A stretch of DNA of 64,000 bases from NCBI RefSeq assembly GCF_900095135.1, contig NZ_LT605205.1, forward strand, positions 558,001 to 622,000, read 5' to 3'. Origin of the DNA: Proteiniphilum saccharofermentans (GTDB lineage Bacteria > Bacteroidota > Bacteroidia > Bacteroidales > Dysgonomonadaceae). Shown piece after piece: positions 27,478 through 35,049 of this stretch. Each line of letters starts with the position of its first letter. Position 1 is the stretch's first letter. The notes beneath the pieces are model-generated. The model was not told the DNA's origin. It did no database searches and was given only the letters and a program-made list of their open reading frames with translations. A program made the position numbers and the translations under genes.

Positions 27478-28446
27478 ATGACACATTATTCTTATTGTGG
27501 AAACAGCGGCGTACAACTCCCTAAAATATCACTGGGGCTTTGGCATAATTTTGGATTTGCCGATGATTATGAGACTGCACGTGAAATGGTAATACATGCT
27601 TTTGAACAGGGCATAACCCATTTCGACCTGGCAAATAATTATGGTCCTCCTCCGGGATCAGCAGAATCGAACTTCGGAAAGATCCTGAAAGAGGATCTCT
27701 CTTCCCATCGCGACCAAATGATCATTTCCTCCAAAGCGGGGCATCTGATGTGGGATGGCCCCTATGGAGACGGTTCATCGAGGAAATATCTTATGGCCAG
27801 CATCAATCAGAGTCTTAAACGGACAGGATTGGAGTATTTCGATATCTTCTATTCACATCGTTATGACCCCAATACGCCGGTAGAGGAGACAATGCAGGCG
27901 CTGGTCGATATTGTGCGACAGGGGAAGGCTCTTTACATAGGCTTGTCCAAATATCCACCCGTACAGGCGCGTGTTGCTATGAACTACCTGAAAGAAAGAG
28001 ATGTTCCCTGTTTCATCTTTCAGGATAAATATAGTATGTTCAATCGCCTGCCTGAAAAGGATATCCTGGACATCACAGAAGAATTCGGTTCCGGATTTAT
28101 TGCCTTTTCCCCGTTGGCGCAAGGGCTCCTTACCGATAAGTATTTGAATGGAATTCCTGAAGATTCGCGTGCCGCCAATCCATCCGGTTTCTTGCAGAAA
28201 GAACAGGTGACCTCATTGCTTGTGGATAAGGTGAAGCAGTTGAATGCGATGGCTATACAGAGAGGGCAGACCATGGCCGAAATGGCATTGGCCTGGACAT
28301 TGAGAGATAAGAGAGTCACGTCTCTTATTGTGGGTGCACGTAATGTATCGCAGTTGAAGGATAATCTCAAGGCGTTAGAGAATACCTCATTCACGAAAGA
28401 AGAACTGGAACGGATTGATGCGATCCTTGACGGAGCTACATTATGA
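27478..28446 (+). CDS. Aldo/keto reductase, YghZ-like
   Basis: 322 residues with a TIM-barrel AKR pattern: catalytic tetrad candidates Asp and Tyr in HFDLANNYGPPPGSAE, Lys in SSKAGHLMWDGPYG, and His in YFDIFYSHRYDP. The C-terminal NADPH site is SLIVGARNVSQLKDNL. The GPPPGSAE motif after the Tyr is typical of the YghZ/Kv-beta branch, which reduces L-glyceraldehyde 3-phosphate and other aldehydes; the true substrate is unknown. Its last four bases overlap the start of the next gene (ATGA), so the two are translationally coupled. Confidence 0.92.
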   Translation: MTHYSYCGNSGVQLPKISLGLWHNFGFADDYETAREMVIHAFEQGITHFDLANNYGPPPGSAESNFGKILKEDLSSHRDQMIISSKAGHLMWDGPYGDGSSRKYLMASINQSLKRTGLEYFDIFYSHRYDPNTPVEETMQALVDIVRQGKALYIGLSKYPPVQARVAMNYLKERDVPCFIFQDKYSMFNRLPEKDILDITEEFGSGFIAFSPLAQGLLTDKYLNGIPEDSRAANPSGFLQKEQVTSLLVDKVKQLNAMAIQRGQTMAEMALAWTLRDKRVTSLIVGARNVSQLKDNLKALENTSFTKEELERIDAILDGATL

Positions 28447-28913
28447 GACGGATGGTGTTTGTCCTTTCGGTTATTATCCTGCTTGCATTTTCCTGCGGGG
28501 ACGAAACAGCCCGTCAGACCGTTCCGTATGCACCTGTGAATTTCAGGGTTGACCCCAGTGGTTATGACGCCATATTGAATAATCCGCACTCATATAAAAT
28601 CTTTACCGAGGAAGAGCGACGTCTTCCTTCCGACCGTTTTGGCTACGCCGGGGTGTTGGTCGTCTCCGACGCAAGAGGGGATCTGCACGCCTTTGATCTT
28701 TGCTGTCCTCACGAGGACAGCAAAGGAATAACCGTAACCCCCGATTATGAAGAGAATGAGGGATATAACGGTAAGGTAAAATGTGTCTCATGCGGTTCCG
28801 TTTTTGTTACTATGTTCGGTCTCGGCAGTGTGGAGTCGGGGCCTTCAACGGAGCCCTTGCAACGGTACAATGTGTTACCGCTGCAGGATGGCAGTTACCG
28901 GGTAGTCAATTAA
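28443..28913 (+). CDS. Rieske-like lipoprotein with Cys in place of the second His
   Basis: 156 residues. The signal peptide ends with a lipobox Cys near residue 18 (LLAFSC), placing it in the periplasm or an outer-membrane leaflet. It has a Rieske-like arrangement: C88-P-H90 and, 24 residues later, C114-V-S-C117 followed by GSVF. In classical Rieske proteins the second pair is C-x-x-H. With Cys instead, the ligand set would be three Cys and one His, unless the cluster differs or is lost. The gene overlaps the aldo/keto reductase by four bases, which suggests a joint redox role. The cluster-motif DNA contains a 28-base near-perfect palindrome (28698-28725). Confidence 0.75.
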   Translation: MRRMVFVLSVIILLAFSCGDETARQTVPYAPVNFRVDPSGYDAILNNPHSYKIFTEEERRLPSDRFGYAGVLVVSDARGDLHAFDLCCPHEDSKGITVTPDYEENEGYNGKVKCVSCGSVFVTMFGLGSVESGPSTEPLQRYNVLPLQDGSYRVVN

Positions 28914-29004
28914 CCTCAGGGGGATTTAATATTATTTTTGATAAAAAACACGCCTTTTTTTGATCCCGCTGCCATTATCGTGGTGGTAATTCGATTTTTT
29001 TTAC

Positions 29005-29012
29005 TACCTTTG
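29005..29012 (+). promoter_or_regulatory. Promoter -7 box for the antiporter gene
   Basis: TACCTTTG fits TAnnTTTG and is followed by a 69-base leader before the ATG at 29082; a TTG at the right spacing is not evident. Confidence 0.5.
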
Positions 29013-29081
29013 CACCCTAATTTTTCACGGGTATAATTCTTTTTACTTATTTTTCTGTTATACCCTTAATAATTCTACTGA

Positions 29082-30290
29082 ATGAAAAAAGTTTTTATTT
29101 TCTCTTTCTTGCTGGTTACCGGCCTTATTTTATCACAGCTTGTCCCTCATCTTTTAGGTGATAATTTCTATTCGTTCAAGATTTTCTTAGATGCATTATT
29201 ATATGTTTCGCTGGCGTTTATCATGATCAATGTAGGGCGCGAGTTCGAAATAAATAAAGAACAATGGCGATCCTATTCGAAAGATTATCTGGTGGCTATG
29301 GGAGCGGCTGCATTCCCCTGGATACTGGTAGCCCTGTATTATCTGTTTGCGGTAGCGCCGTCCGGGATGCAACTATGGGGGAGTGGAGATGCTTGGAAGG
29401 AAACATTCCTGTTGAGCCGTTTCGCGGCTCCCACTTCGGCAGGTATTCTGTTCACGATGCTGATTGCTGCCGGATTAAAGCATACATGGGTGTATAAAAA
29501 GGTACAGGTGCTGGCTATTTTTGACGACCTGGATACCATCCTGCTAATGATCCCTTTGCAGATACTGATGATCGGAATGCGTTGGCAGATGTTCGTGATA
29601 CTTATTGTCGCCATCATGTTGATATGGGTGGGCTGGAAAAAGATGAACACCTACAATCTCCGTCAGGACTGGAAGTCAATATTATTGTATTCTGTCATTA
29701 TGTATGCCCTGATTGAAGCCCTTTACCGGGTGTCGACCTATTTTTTCGGCGGTGACGGCAGTATTCATATAGAGATTCTTCTTCCGGCTTTTGTTCTGGG
29801 GATGATTATGAAAGGTGACCATAATGCTGCACCCGATCTGAAAAGTGAAAGGGTAGGAAATTCTATATCTTACCTCTTTATGTTATTGGTTGGGATGAGT
29901 ATGCCTTTGTTTCTTGGAGTCGACTTCGGTACAGTTGCGGAGCAGTCGTCCTCTATAATTTCCCGCATACCGATACCTTCCTGGGGAGTGATTGCTTTGC
30001 ATGTCGTTTTGGTAACTCTGATTTCCAATATAGGAAAGCTCTTTCCATTACTTTTTTATCGGGATCGCAAGATTGGCGAAAGACTTGCCGTTTCAGTGGG
30101 TATGTTTACCCGTGGAGAGGTAGGTGCCGGAGTGTTATTTATAGCGATCGGATATCAATTGGGAGGTGTGTTGCTGATTGTCTCGGTTTTGGCTATGTGT
30201 TTGAATCTGTTACTCACCGGATTCTTTATCAGTTATGCCAAGAAACTGACTCAGGATGCTGTGCGGGAAACGATAGAAATAGGTGTGTAG
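29082..30290 (+). CDS. Cation/proton antiporter, CPA2-like membrane protein
   Basis: 402 residues with about 11-12 membrane helices. The pattern matches the Na+/H+ exchanger domain: LDALLYVSLAFIMINVGREFE in the early helices, a mid-protein AIFDDLDTILLMIP segment that resembles the ion-binding DD pair, and GMFTRGEVGAGVLFIAIGY near the end, which is characteristic of CPA2 exchangers. No RCK/TrkA domain is attached. It would exchange Na+ or K+ against protons across the inner membrane. It is monocistronic, with its own promoter box; the next features are tRNA genes. Confidence 0.88.
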   Translation: MKKVFIFSFLLVTGLILSQLVPHLLGDNFYSFKIFLDALLYVSLAFIMINVGREFEINKEQWRSYSKDYLVAMGAAAFPWILVALYYLFAVAPSGMQLWGSGDAWKETFLLSRFAAPTSAGILFTMLIAAGLKHTWVYKKVQVLAIFDDLDTILLMIPLQILMIGMRWQMFVILIVAIMLIWVGWKKMNTYNLRQDWKSILLYSVIMYALIEALYRVSTYFFGGDGSIHIEILLPAFVLGMIMKGDHNAAPDLKSERVGNSISYLFMLLVGMSMPLFLGVDFGTVAEQSSSIISRIPIPSWGVIALHVVLVTLISNIGKLFPLLFYRDRKIGERLAVSVGMFTRGEVGAGVLFIAIGYQLGGVLLIVSVLAMCLNLLLTGFFISYAKKLTQDAVRETIEIGV

Positions 30291-30433
30291 GGCGGTATAA
30301 ACAAGATAAATTAAGTTCTGCTTGTAAAAATTCTCCTTATTGCTTTGAAATACGGAGAAACATATTTACATTTGCAGTCGCAAAAAAGGGCAGAGTTTTT
30401 AATGCGTTAATAATCTTTGTTCTAAATATTATT

Positions 30434-30502
30434 GCGGAAGTAGCTCAGTTGGTAGAGCATAACCTTGCCCCAAAAAGGAAATGGGAACTAACCTTGGCAA
30501 GG
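30434..30502 (+). pseudogene. Partial tRNA-Gly duplicate (broken)
   Basis: Bases 30423-30469 repeat the region 30534-30580, i.e. 11 bases of upstream sequence plus the 5' half of tRNA-Gly up to the anticodon. The copy then diverges and lacks the anticodon 3' arm, T arm and acceptor 3' strand. A 15-base stretch at 30488-30502 is the reverse complement of the true anticodon region (30574-30588). It cannot fold as a tRNA, and looks like a local duplication or recombination scar. Confidence 0.8.
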
Positions 30503-30544
30503 AAGTAACGGGCAGCGGATCCGGTAAAAGAATTAAATATTATT

Positions 30545-30617
30545 GCGGAAGTAGCTCAGTTGGTAGAGCATAACCTTGCCAAGGTTAGGGTCGCGGGTTC
30601 GAGTCCCGTCTTCCGCT
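30545..30617 (+). tRNA. tRNA-Gly (anticodon GCC)
   Basis: 73 bases. The acceptor strands GCGGAAG and CTTCCGC pair fully, with discriminator T at 30617. The D arm is TAGCTCAGTTGGTAGAGCA, the anticodon stem TAACC/GGTTA with loop TTGCCAA gives anticodon GCC at 30578-30580, and the T arm is CGGGTTCGAGTCCCG. CCA is not encoded. It is separated by eight bases from tRNA-Leu and probably cotranscribed with it. Confidence 0.96.
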
Positions 30618-30625
30618 CAAGGTGC

Positions 30626-30712
30626 GCTCGGATGGTGGAATGGTAGACACGCAAGACTTAAAATCTTGTGACCATTACGGTTGTGCGGGTTCAAGTCCCG
30701 CTCCGAGTACCA
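30626..30712 (+). tRNA. tRNA-Leu (anticodon TAA)
   Basis: Acceptor GCTCGGA pairs with TCCGAGT (one G-T), followed by A and an encoded CCA at 30710-30712. It has a long variable arm as expected for Leu, the anticodon stem CAAGA/TCTTG with loop CTTAAAA gives anticodon TAA at 30659-30661, and the T arm has GGGTTCAAGTCCC. A strong terminator follows within three bases. Confidence 0.96.
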
Positions 30713-30714
30713 AG

Positions 30715-30752
30715 AAAAACTGCTGTAAATCAATTGATTTACAGCAGTTTTT
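30715..30752 (+). terminator. Terminator of the tRNA operon
   Basis: Perfect 17-base arms (AAAAACTGCTGTAAATC at 30715-30731 and its complement at 30736-30752) with a four-base loop, followed by CTTTTTT. It ends the tRNA-Gly/tRNA-Leu transcript. Confidence 0.92.
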
Positions 30753-30759
30753 CTTTTTT

Positions 30760-31206
30760 GCAGGACGCCAAAGGGCTCCAAAGAAAACGAGATATAAGAT
30801 TTAAACAACTTTAACCATGAGCCACTCTTTTCCCGTTCCACTTACCTATATTTTCCCTTTTATCCTTATTTTTGCAATACATCACTTCAGCAATTATGGT
30901 ATGGAATCAATCTTCACCCGCTTACAACATTTTATCAATAAATTCACTTCATGACGGTTGAAAAAATTCAATCGACCTTCTTGAGTTGAAATCCGAATAT
31001 TGGAATGACAAGACCCTACACAGGTTGTCCGTGAAGAAATTTATAAGTCATCATGCGAGTTGGTCAAGAAGTAGAACGCTTGAAACAAGAAGCGAAAAAG
31101 CTATCCTATTATTAAAAAAACTAAAATAATGCAGTGTTTTTCAGTTTTATGTGTCTTTATTATGAATTTCTCTTTTAATCCATTATTAAGGTGAAGACGA
31201 CAACGA
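30760..31206. other. Intergenic stretch without a recognisable gene
   Basis: About 450 AT-rich bases between the tRNA terminator and the GT92 gene. I see only short open frames; the longest that reads like protein is a 20-codon piece near 31056 (VGQEVERLKQEAKKLS) which could be a remnant. No promoter of the full consensus form is evident. Confidence 0.5.
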
Positions 31207-32190
31207 ATGATCATAAATAAATCAATGGCAAACTTTCTGACGGCATTTATTCCTAACAGATCGAAAAGGGAGAAGTGGCGTGAGGAATTGGTAAAATCTG
31301 ATCTATCCTTTTTGATGCGTAAGGGGTTTGCGGAGGTCATGGCAGGAATCATCCCACACAAAATGACGAGGAACCAATGGCGGGGAATTTTGCGTTATGG
31401 ATTACTACGGGCCCTTAAACTCCGCTGGAAGGTATATCGCAATAGGACGGTATCTCCGAAGCATTATCTGGCTGTCTGCGCAATAGCAAAAAACGAAGGC
31501 CCCTATTTTCAGGAATGGATAGAATGGCATCATAATTTAGGAATAGAGAAGTTTTACATATATGACAACGAAAGTACGGATAATACCAAAGAAGTATTGG
31601 AACCTTACATAGTATCAGGGTTGGTGGAATATGTGTTTAGGAAGGGGGTGAAACAACAACTGCCGGTCTATGATGATTGCTTGGAAAAACATCGTTTGGA
31701 TGCACGTTGGATTGCGTTTATTGATCTGGATGAGTTCATAGTGCCTATGCAAGACAAAACGATTCCCCAGTTTTTGTGCAGGTTCGAGGGTGCGTCCGCA
31801 GTAGAAGTTAATTGGTTGGTATATGGTAGCGGTGGAGCCAGAAAAAAAGTGGCCGGAGGGGTCATGGAGCGATTTAAAAGACATTCGGAACCAAGCCATA
31901 TTTTGAACAGGAATGTTAAGAGTATTGTCAATCCACGTCGTGTCTTTTCATTTATCGGTTGCCATGAAGTAGCAAGAATGTCCGGAAAAACTGTTGATTC
32001 GCACGGTCAATCGGTTCGAAAGAATTTCAGAGATCGCAACCCCCAGCACGATGTTATTCGTATCAACCATTATGCTGTAAAATCCTACGAAGAGTTTTTG
32101 GAAAAACGTGCCAGAGGTCGGGCTAGGGCACTTAGTATCCGGAATTTGGACTATTTTGAACAATTCGACCTTAATGATATAGAGGGGTGA
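31207..32190 (+). CDS. Glycosyltransferase family 92-like protein
   Basis: 327 residues (or 321 if the second Met at 31225 is used). The core from about residue 85 matches the GT92/DUF23 pattern: AVCAIAKNEGPYFQEWIEWH, FYIYDNESTDNT, a D-x-D metal site in WIAFIDLDEFIVP, and INHYAVKSYEEFLEKRARGR near the end. GT92 proteins transfer galactose or related sugars in animals; bacterial members are usually in surface-glycan loci. There is no signal peptide, and it is probably cytosolic or membrane-associated through its basic N-terminus. It stands alone next to a tRNA gene pair in an AT-rich stretch, which suggests acquisition at a tRNA locus, but no integrase is nearby. Confidence 0.85.
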   Translation: MIINKSMANFLTAFIPNRSKREKWREELVKSDLSFLMRKGFAEVMAGIIPHKMTRNQWRGILRYGLLRALKLRWKVYRNRTVSPKHYLAVCAIAKNEGPYFQEWIEWHHNLGIEKFYIYDNESTDNTKEVLEPYIVSGLVEYVFRKGVKQQLPVYDDCLEKHRLDARWIAFIDLDEFIVPMQDKTIPQFLCRFEGASAVEVNWLVYGSGGARKKVAGGVMERFKRHSEPSHILNRNVKSIVNPRRVFSFIGCHEVARMSGKTVDSHGQSVRKNFRDRNPQHDVIRINHYAVKSYEEFLEKRARGRARALSIRNLDYFEQFDLNDIEG

Positions 32191-32550
32191 TCAATCGAAA
32201 AACCGAGCAAGCCGGGTAATTCTTGTTGTGGTTGATTCGAGATTTGGCCAATAACTCCCGTTCCCCAAGCCCCTTCGCTCGATTTTCCCGATACAAATTC
32301 CCCGATACCGTAATACAGCGACAGTAACTCTTGGATGATGCTTAACAACTATATTTTTATATCCCGATATGGTTCTTTCGTGAAAAAAATGTAACTTTGT
32401 CTTGTATGCTAAACCTGTATTGAGGTGAATTTTTATAAACTGATATGCCGGGAATCCTGTGCCTGAACCGGCCATGAGGATTAATATAAAGATAGAAGCT
32501 GGTATTTTGGCATTGATCGTGAGAAATTAATATATAAAAAATATAGTCGT
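32191..32550. other. Intergenic stretch with a promoter box
   Basis: 360 bases between the GT92 and DHOD-like genes. TAACTTTG at 32392-32399 fits the -7 consensus and would give a leader of about 145 bases for the downstream gene. No coding sense or strong hairpin is apparent in the rest. Confidence 0.5.
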
Positions 32551-33579
32551 ATGAAGAACCTGGAAACATCCTACATGGGCATTCCGCTCAAAAACCCGGT
32601 CATACTGGGGGCATCAGAACTGTCATCTGAGATCGATTCACTGAAAAAAGCCGAGCAGGCGGGAGCTGCAGCCATAGTCTATAAAACACTCTTTGAAGAA
32701 CAGATACAGTTGGAAGATCTGCAATTCGACGAGTTGAAGGACGAGTATAACGATATCCATGCCGAGATGACTTCGCTTCACCCTGATATCGATCGTTCCG
32801 AGATCGAGTATTACTTGGTAAAGATCCGCAATGCGAAAGAAAGCCTTTCCGTACCGGTGATAGCCAGTCTGAATGCCGTGAACGAATCATCCTGGTTCCG
32901 CTATGCACGCCTGATCGAAGAGACCGGAGTGGACGGAATAGAACTCAATCTTTATCAGACACCCACGCAGTTCGACCTTGATGCGGCAGAAATCGAAAAT
33001 CGACAGATAGCGATGGTTACTGAGATAAAAAAACAACTGTCCATACCGGTGAGTGTAAAACTCAGTTCCGACTATACCAATATTCTTCACTTCGCGAAAC
33101 GTCTCGATGAAGCGGGCGTGGACGGAATGGTGCTTTTTAATTCTTTTTTTCAGCCTGATATCGATATTGAGAAGGAGAGTCACAGAAGAGCATTTAACCT
33201 GAGTAAAAAGGGTGATTACAAACAGTCGTTGCGTATCGCCGGAATGCTCTACGGCCGTGTGAATGCTGCCGTATGTGGTAGCAGGGGTGTCTTCAACGGG
33301 GATGATGTGATCAAGCTGATCCTCTCCGGTGCAACCTGTGTACAGGTGGTAAGCGTTGTCTACAGGCATGGGATGAAACAGATCACAGGAATGATCCGTG
33401 AGATTGAGGAATGGATGGAAAGGAAAGGTTACGATACTTTGGATCAGTTCAGGGGAAAACTTTCGGACAGTGTACTCAATAAAAACGACAATCTGTTAAT
33501 CTACAAGAGGGCACAGTACGTCGACCTGATACTTCATTCCGACACGATCTTCGGGAATATGCAGCACCGAGGTTTTTAA
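32551..33579 (+). CDS. Dihydroorotate dehydrogenase-like flavoprotein
   Basis: 342 residues with the TIM-barrel FMN fold of class 1 DHODs: MGIPLKNPVILGASELSS at the start, PVIASLNAVNESSW, GIELNLYQTP, IPVSVKLSSDYTN, and the C-terminal phosphate-binding AAVCGSRGVFNGDDVIKLIL with GATCVQVVSVVYRHG. It lacks the usual catalytic Cys/Ser loop context of PyrD that I would expect, and belongs to the branch annotated as DHOD-like in Bacteroidota, whose substrate is unknown. No pyrimidine gene is adjacent. Its last four bases overlap the 3' end of the convergent nhaC gene. Confidence 0.85.
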   Translation: MKNLETSYMGIPLKNPVILGASELSSEIDSLKKAEQAGAAAIVYKTLFEEQIQLEDLQFDELKDEYNDIHAEMTSLHPDIDRSEIEYYLVKIRNAKESLSVPVIASLNAVNESSWFRYARLIEETGVDGIELNLYQTPTQFDLDAAEIENRQIAMVTEIKKQLSIPVSVKLSSDYTNILHFAKRLDEAGVDGMVLFNSFFQPDIDIEKESHRRAFNLSKKGDYKQSLRIAGMLYGRVNAAVCGSRGVFNGDDVIKLILSGATCVQVVSVVYRHGMKQITGMIREIEEWMERKGYDTLDQFRGKLSDSVLNKNDNLLIYKRAQYVDLILHSDTIFGNMQHRGF

Positions 33580-34880
33580 GAATAGCGTTTCGGGTAACGC
33601 ACTGCAATGGCAATAGTGGCGGCTATACCGATCAGGAAGGGATAGTAAAGCCTGGGGACGATTTCTACAGGATTGATATTCGCTATTCCGGCGGCAATGA
33701 GTAATTGTGCGCCGTAAGGGATCATACCTTGCACAAAGCAGGAGAAGGTATCCATCAGGCTGGCCGTTTTGCGGTTGTCGAGTTCGAAACGGGTACTGAT
33801 ATCTTTGGCAATCGGACCGGTGATGATACAGGCGATAGTATTGTTGGCGGTGCAGAAGTTGGTGAACATCACCAAACCGGCAATGGAGAATTCCGCACCA
33901 CGTTTCGACGATATTTTGCGCGTGAGTATATGGATAAGCCAATCGATCCCTTTGTTGTATTTGATAACTTCGAAAACTCCGCCTGCCATAATAGTGACTA
34001 TGATAAGTTCACCCATATCCGAGACAATACCTGTTCTCGCTGATAACGTCAGATCCCATATTGAAAAATCGGGAGAGATCAATCCGAAAAATGACGAAAG
34101 TACTATTCCGGTCAGGAGGACGATAATCACATCCACACCTGCCAATGCAGTGATCAATACGACGAGATAGGGGATTACCTTTATCCAGTCGGCACTGTCG
34201 AAAGCCACTTTGTCGGTGACGGTAATATCACGTCCCATGAAGATATAGATCATCACCATAATGATTGCCATCGGGATAACAATCATGGAGTTGACACGGA
34301 ACTTATCGGTCATTTTACAGCCTTGTGTTTTGGTTACTACAATAGTAGTGTCGGAGATGAACGAGAGGTTGTCACCGAACATGGAACCCCCGATTACTAC
34401 ACCTAGTATCATGGCCGGGGCTATATCGGTTTGCCCTGAAATACCGACGGCAATGGGTGCCAGCGCGGCAACGGTCCCGCTTGAAGTGCCCATTGACATG
34501 GAGATCACACATGCCGCTACGAACAATCCTGCCATGATGGCCTGTGGCGGCATGGTATAAAGGATCAGGTTTACGGTAGCGTCTACAGCTCCCATTGAAC
34601 CGGCAATGGCAGAAAAAGCGCCGGCAAGGATGAAGATGACGACCATGAGCATGATAGTTTCATTACCGGCACCTTTTGAGAAGATACGTAACCGCTCCGG
34701 GAAAGGAGTCCGTCGCACAGAAAGAATGGCGACGGCCGTAGCTATTGTAAAAGCCACTGAGACGGGCATATTGCGTAGGTCACGTGTGATAGCGTACGTG
34801 ATGGCGTAAAGTATAAGGAAAAGTACGAAAGGGAGCAAAGCCCAGCCGTTCCCTCTGTTCCTGTTAGTTTGAGAATCCAT
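33576..34880 (-). CDS. NhaC-family Na+/H+ antiporter
   Basis: 434 residues with about 11 membrane helices, matching the NhaC/ArsB-like ion transporter fold. Recognisable stretches are MSMGTSSGTVAALAPIAVGI, GGSMFGDNLSFISDTTIV and FTNFCTANNTIACIITGPIA, typical of NhaC. It would exchange external protons with internal Na+, or act as an amine- or malate-coupled antiporter as some NhaC homologues do. The start ATG is at 34880. An IS4-family element begins 39 bases upstream and now separates the gene from a promoter-like sequence at 36617-36624. Confidence 0.9.
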   Translation of the reverse strand: MDSQTNRNRGNGWALLPFVLFLILYAITYAITRDLRNMPVSVAFTIATAVAILSVRRTPFPERLRIFSKGAGNETIMLMVVIFILAGAFSAIAGSMGAVDATVNLILYTMPPQAIMAGLFVAACVISMSMGTSSGTVAALAPIAVGISGQTDIAPAMILGVVIGGSMFGDNLSFISDTTIVVTKTQGCKMTDKFRVNSMIVIPMAIIMVMIYIFMGRDITVTDKVAFDSADWIKVIPYLVVLITALAGVDVIIVLLTGIVLSSFFGLISPDFSIWDLTLSARTGIVSDMGELIIVTIMAGGVFEVIKYNKGIDWLIHILTRKISSKRGAEFSIAGLVMFTNFCTANNTIACIITGPIAKDISTRFELDNRKTASLMDTFSCFVQGMIPYGAQLLIAAGIANINPVEIVPRLYYPFLIGIAATIAIAVRYPKRYS

Positions 34881-34974
34881 TCTTTAATTTATTCCCTGCC
34901 TGATAAACGGTAAGGTGACTGATGTTTCGCAGTTAAAAATGAAGTTGATAATCAGAGGATAAGAGATAAAAAAA

Positions 34975-35049
34975 GCAGCATATTTTAGCTGATATATCAT
35001 TGAAAATGATTATCTTAGCGATGGAAGCCAAACCATTAAAATATGCTGC
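34975..35049 (+). promoter_or_regulatory. Inverted repeat covering the transposase start codon
   Basis: GCAGCATATTTTA (34975-34987) and TAAAATATGCTGC (35037-35049) are perfect 13-base complements. The right arm contains the ATG at 35043. A transcript entering from outside the element would fold and hide the start; one starting between the arms would not. Confidence 0.7.

Noticed and set aside
30617-30841. Minus-strand ORF across tRNA-Leu
   Set aside because: It is a translation of the complement of the tRNA and its terminator, a common false gene call.
32521-32565. Another copy of the palindromic repeat before the DHOD-like gene
   Set aside because: Only GTCGTATGAA around the start codon matches; the left part and hairpin are absent, so it is most likely chance.
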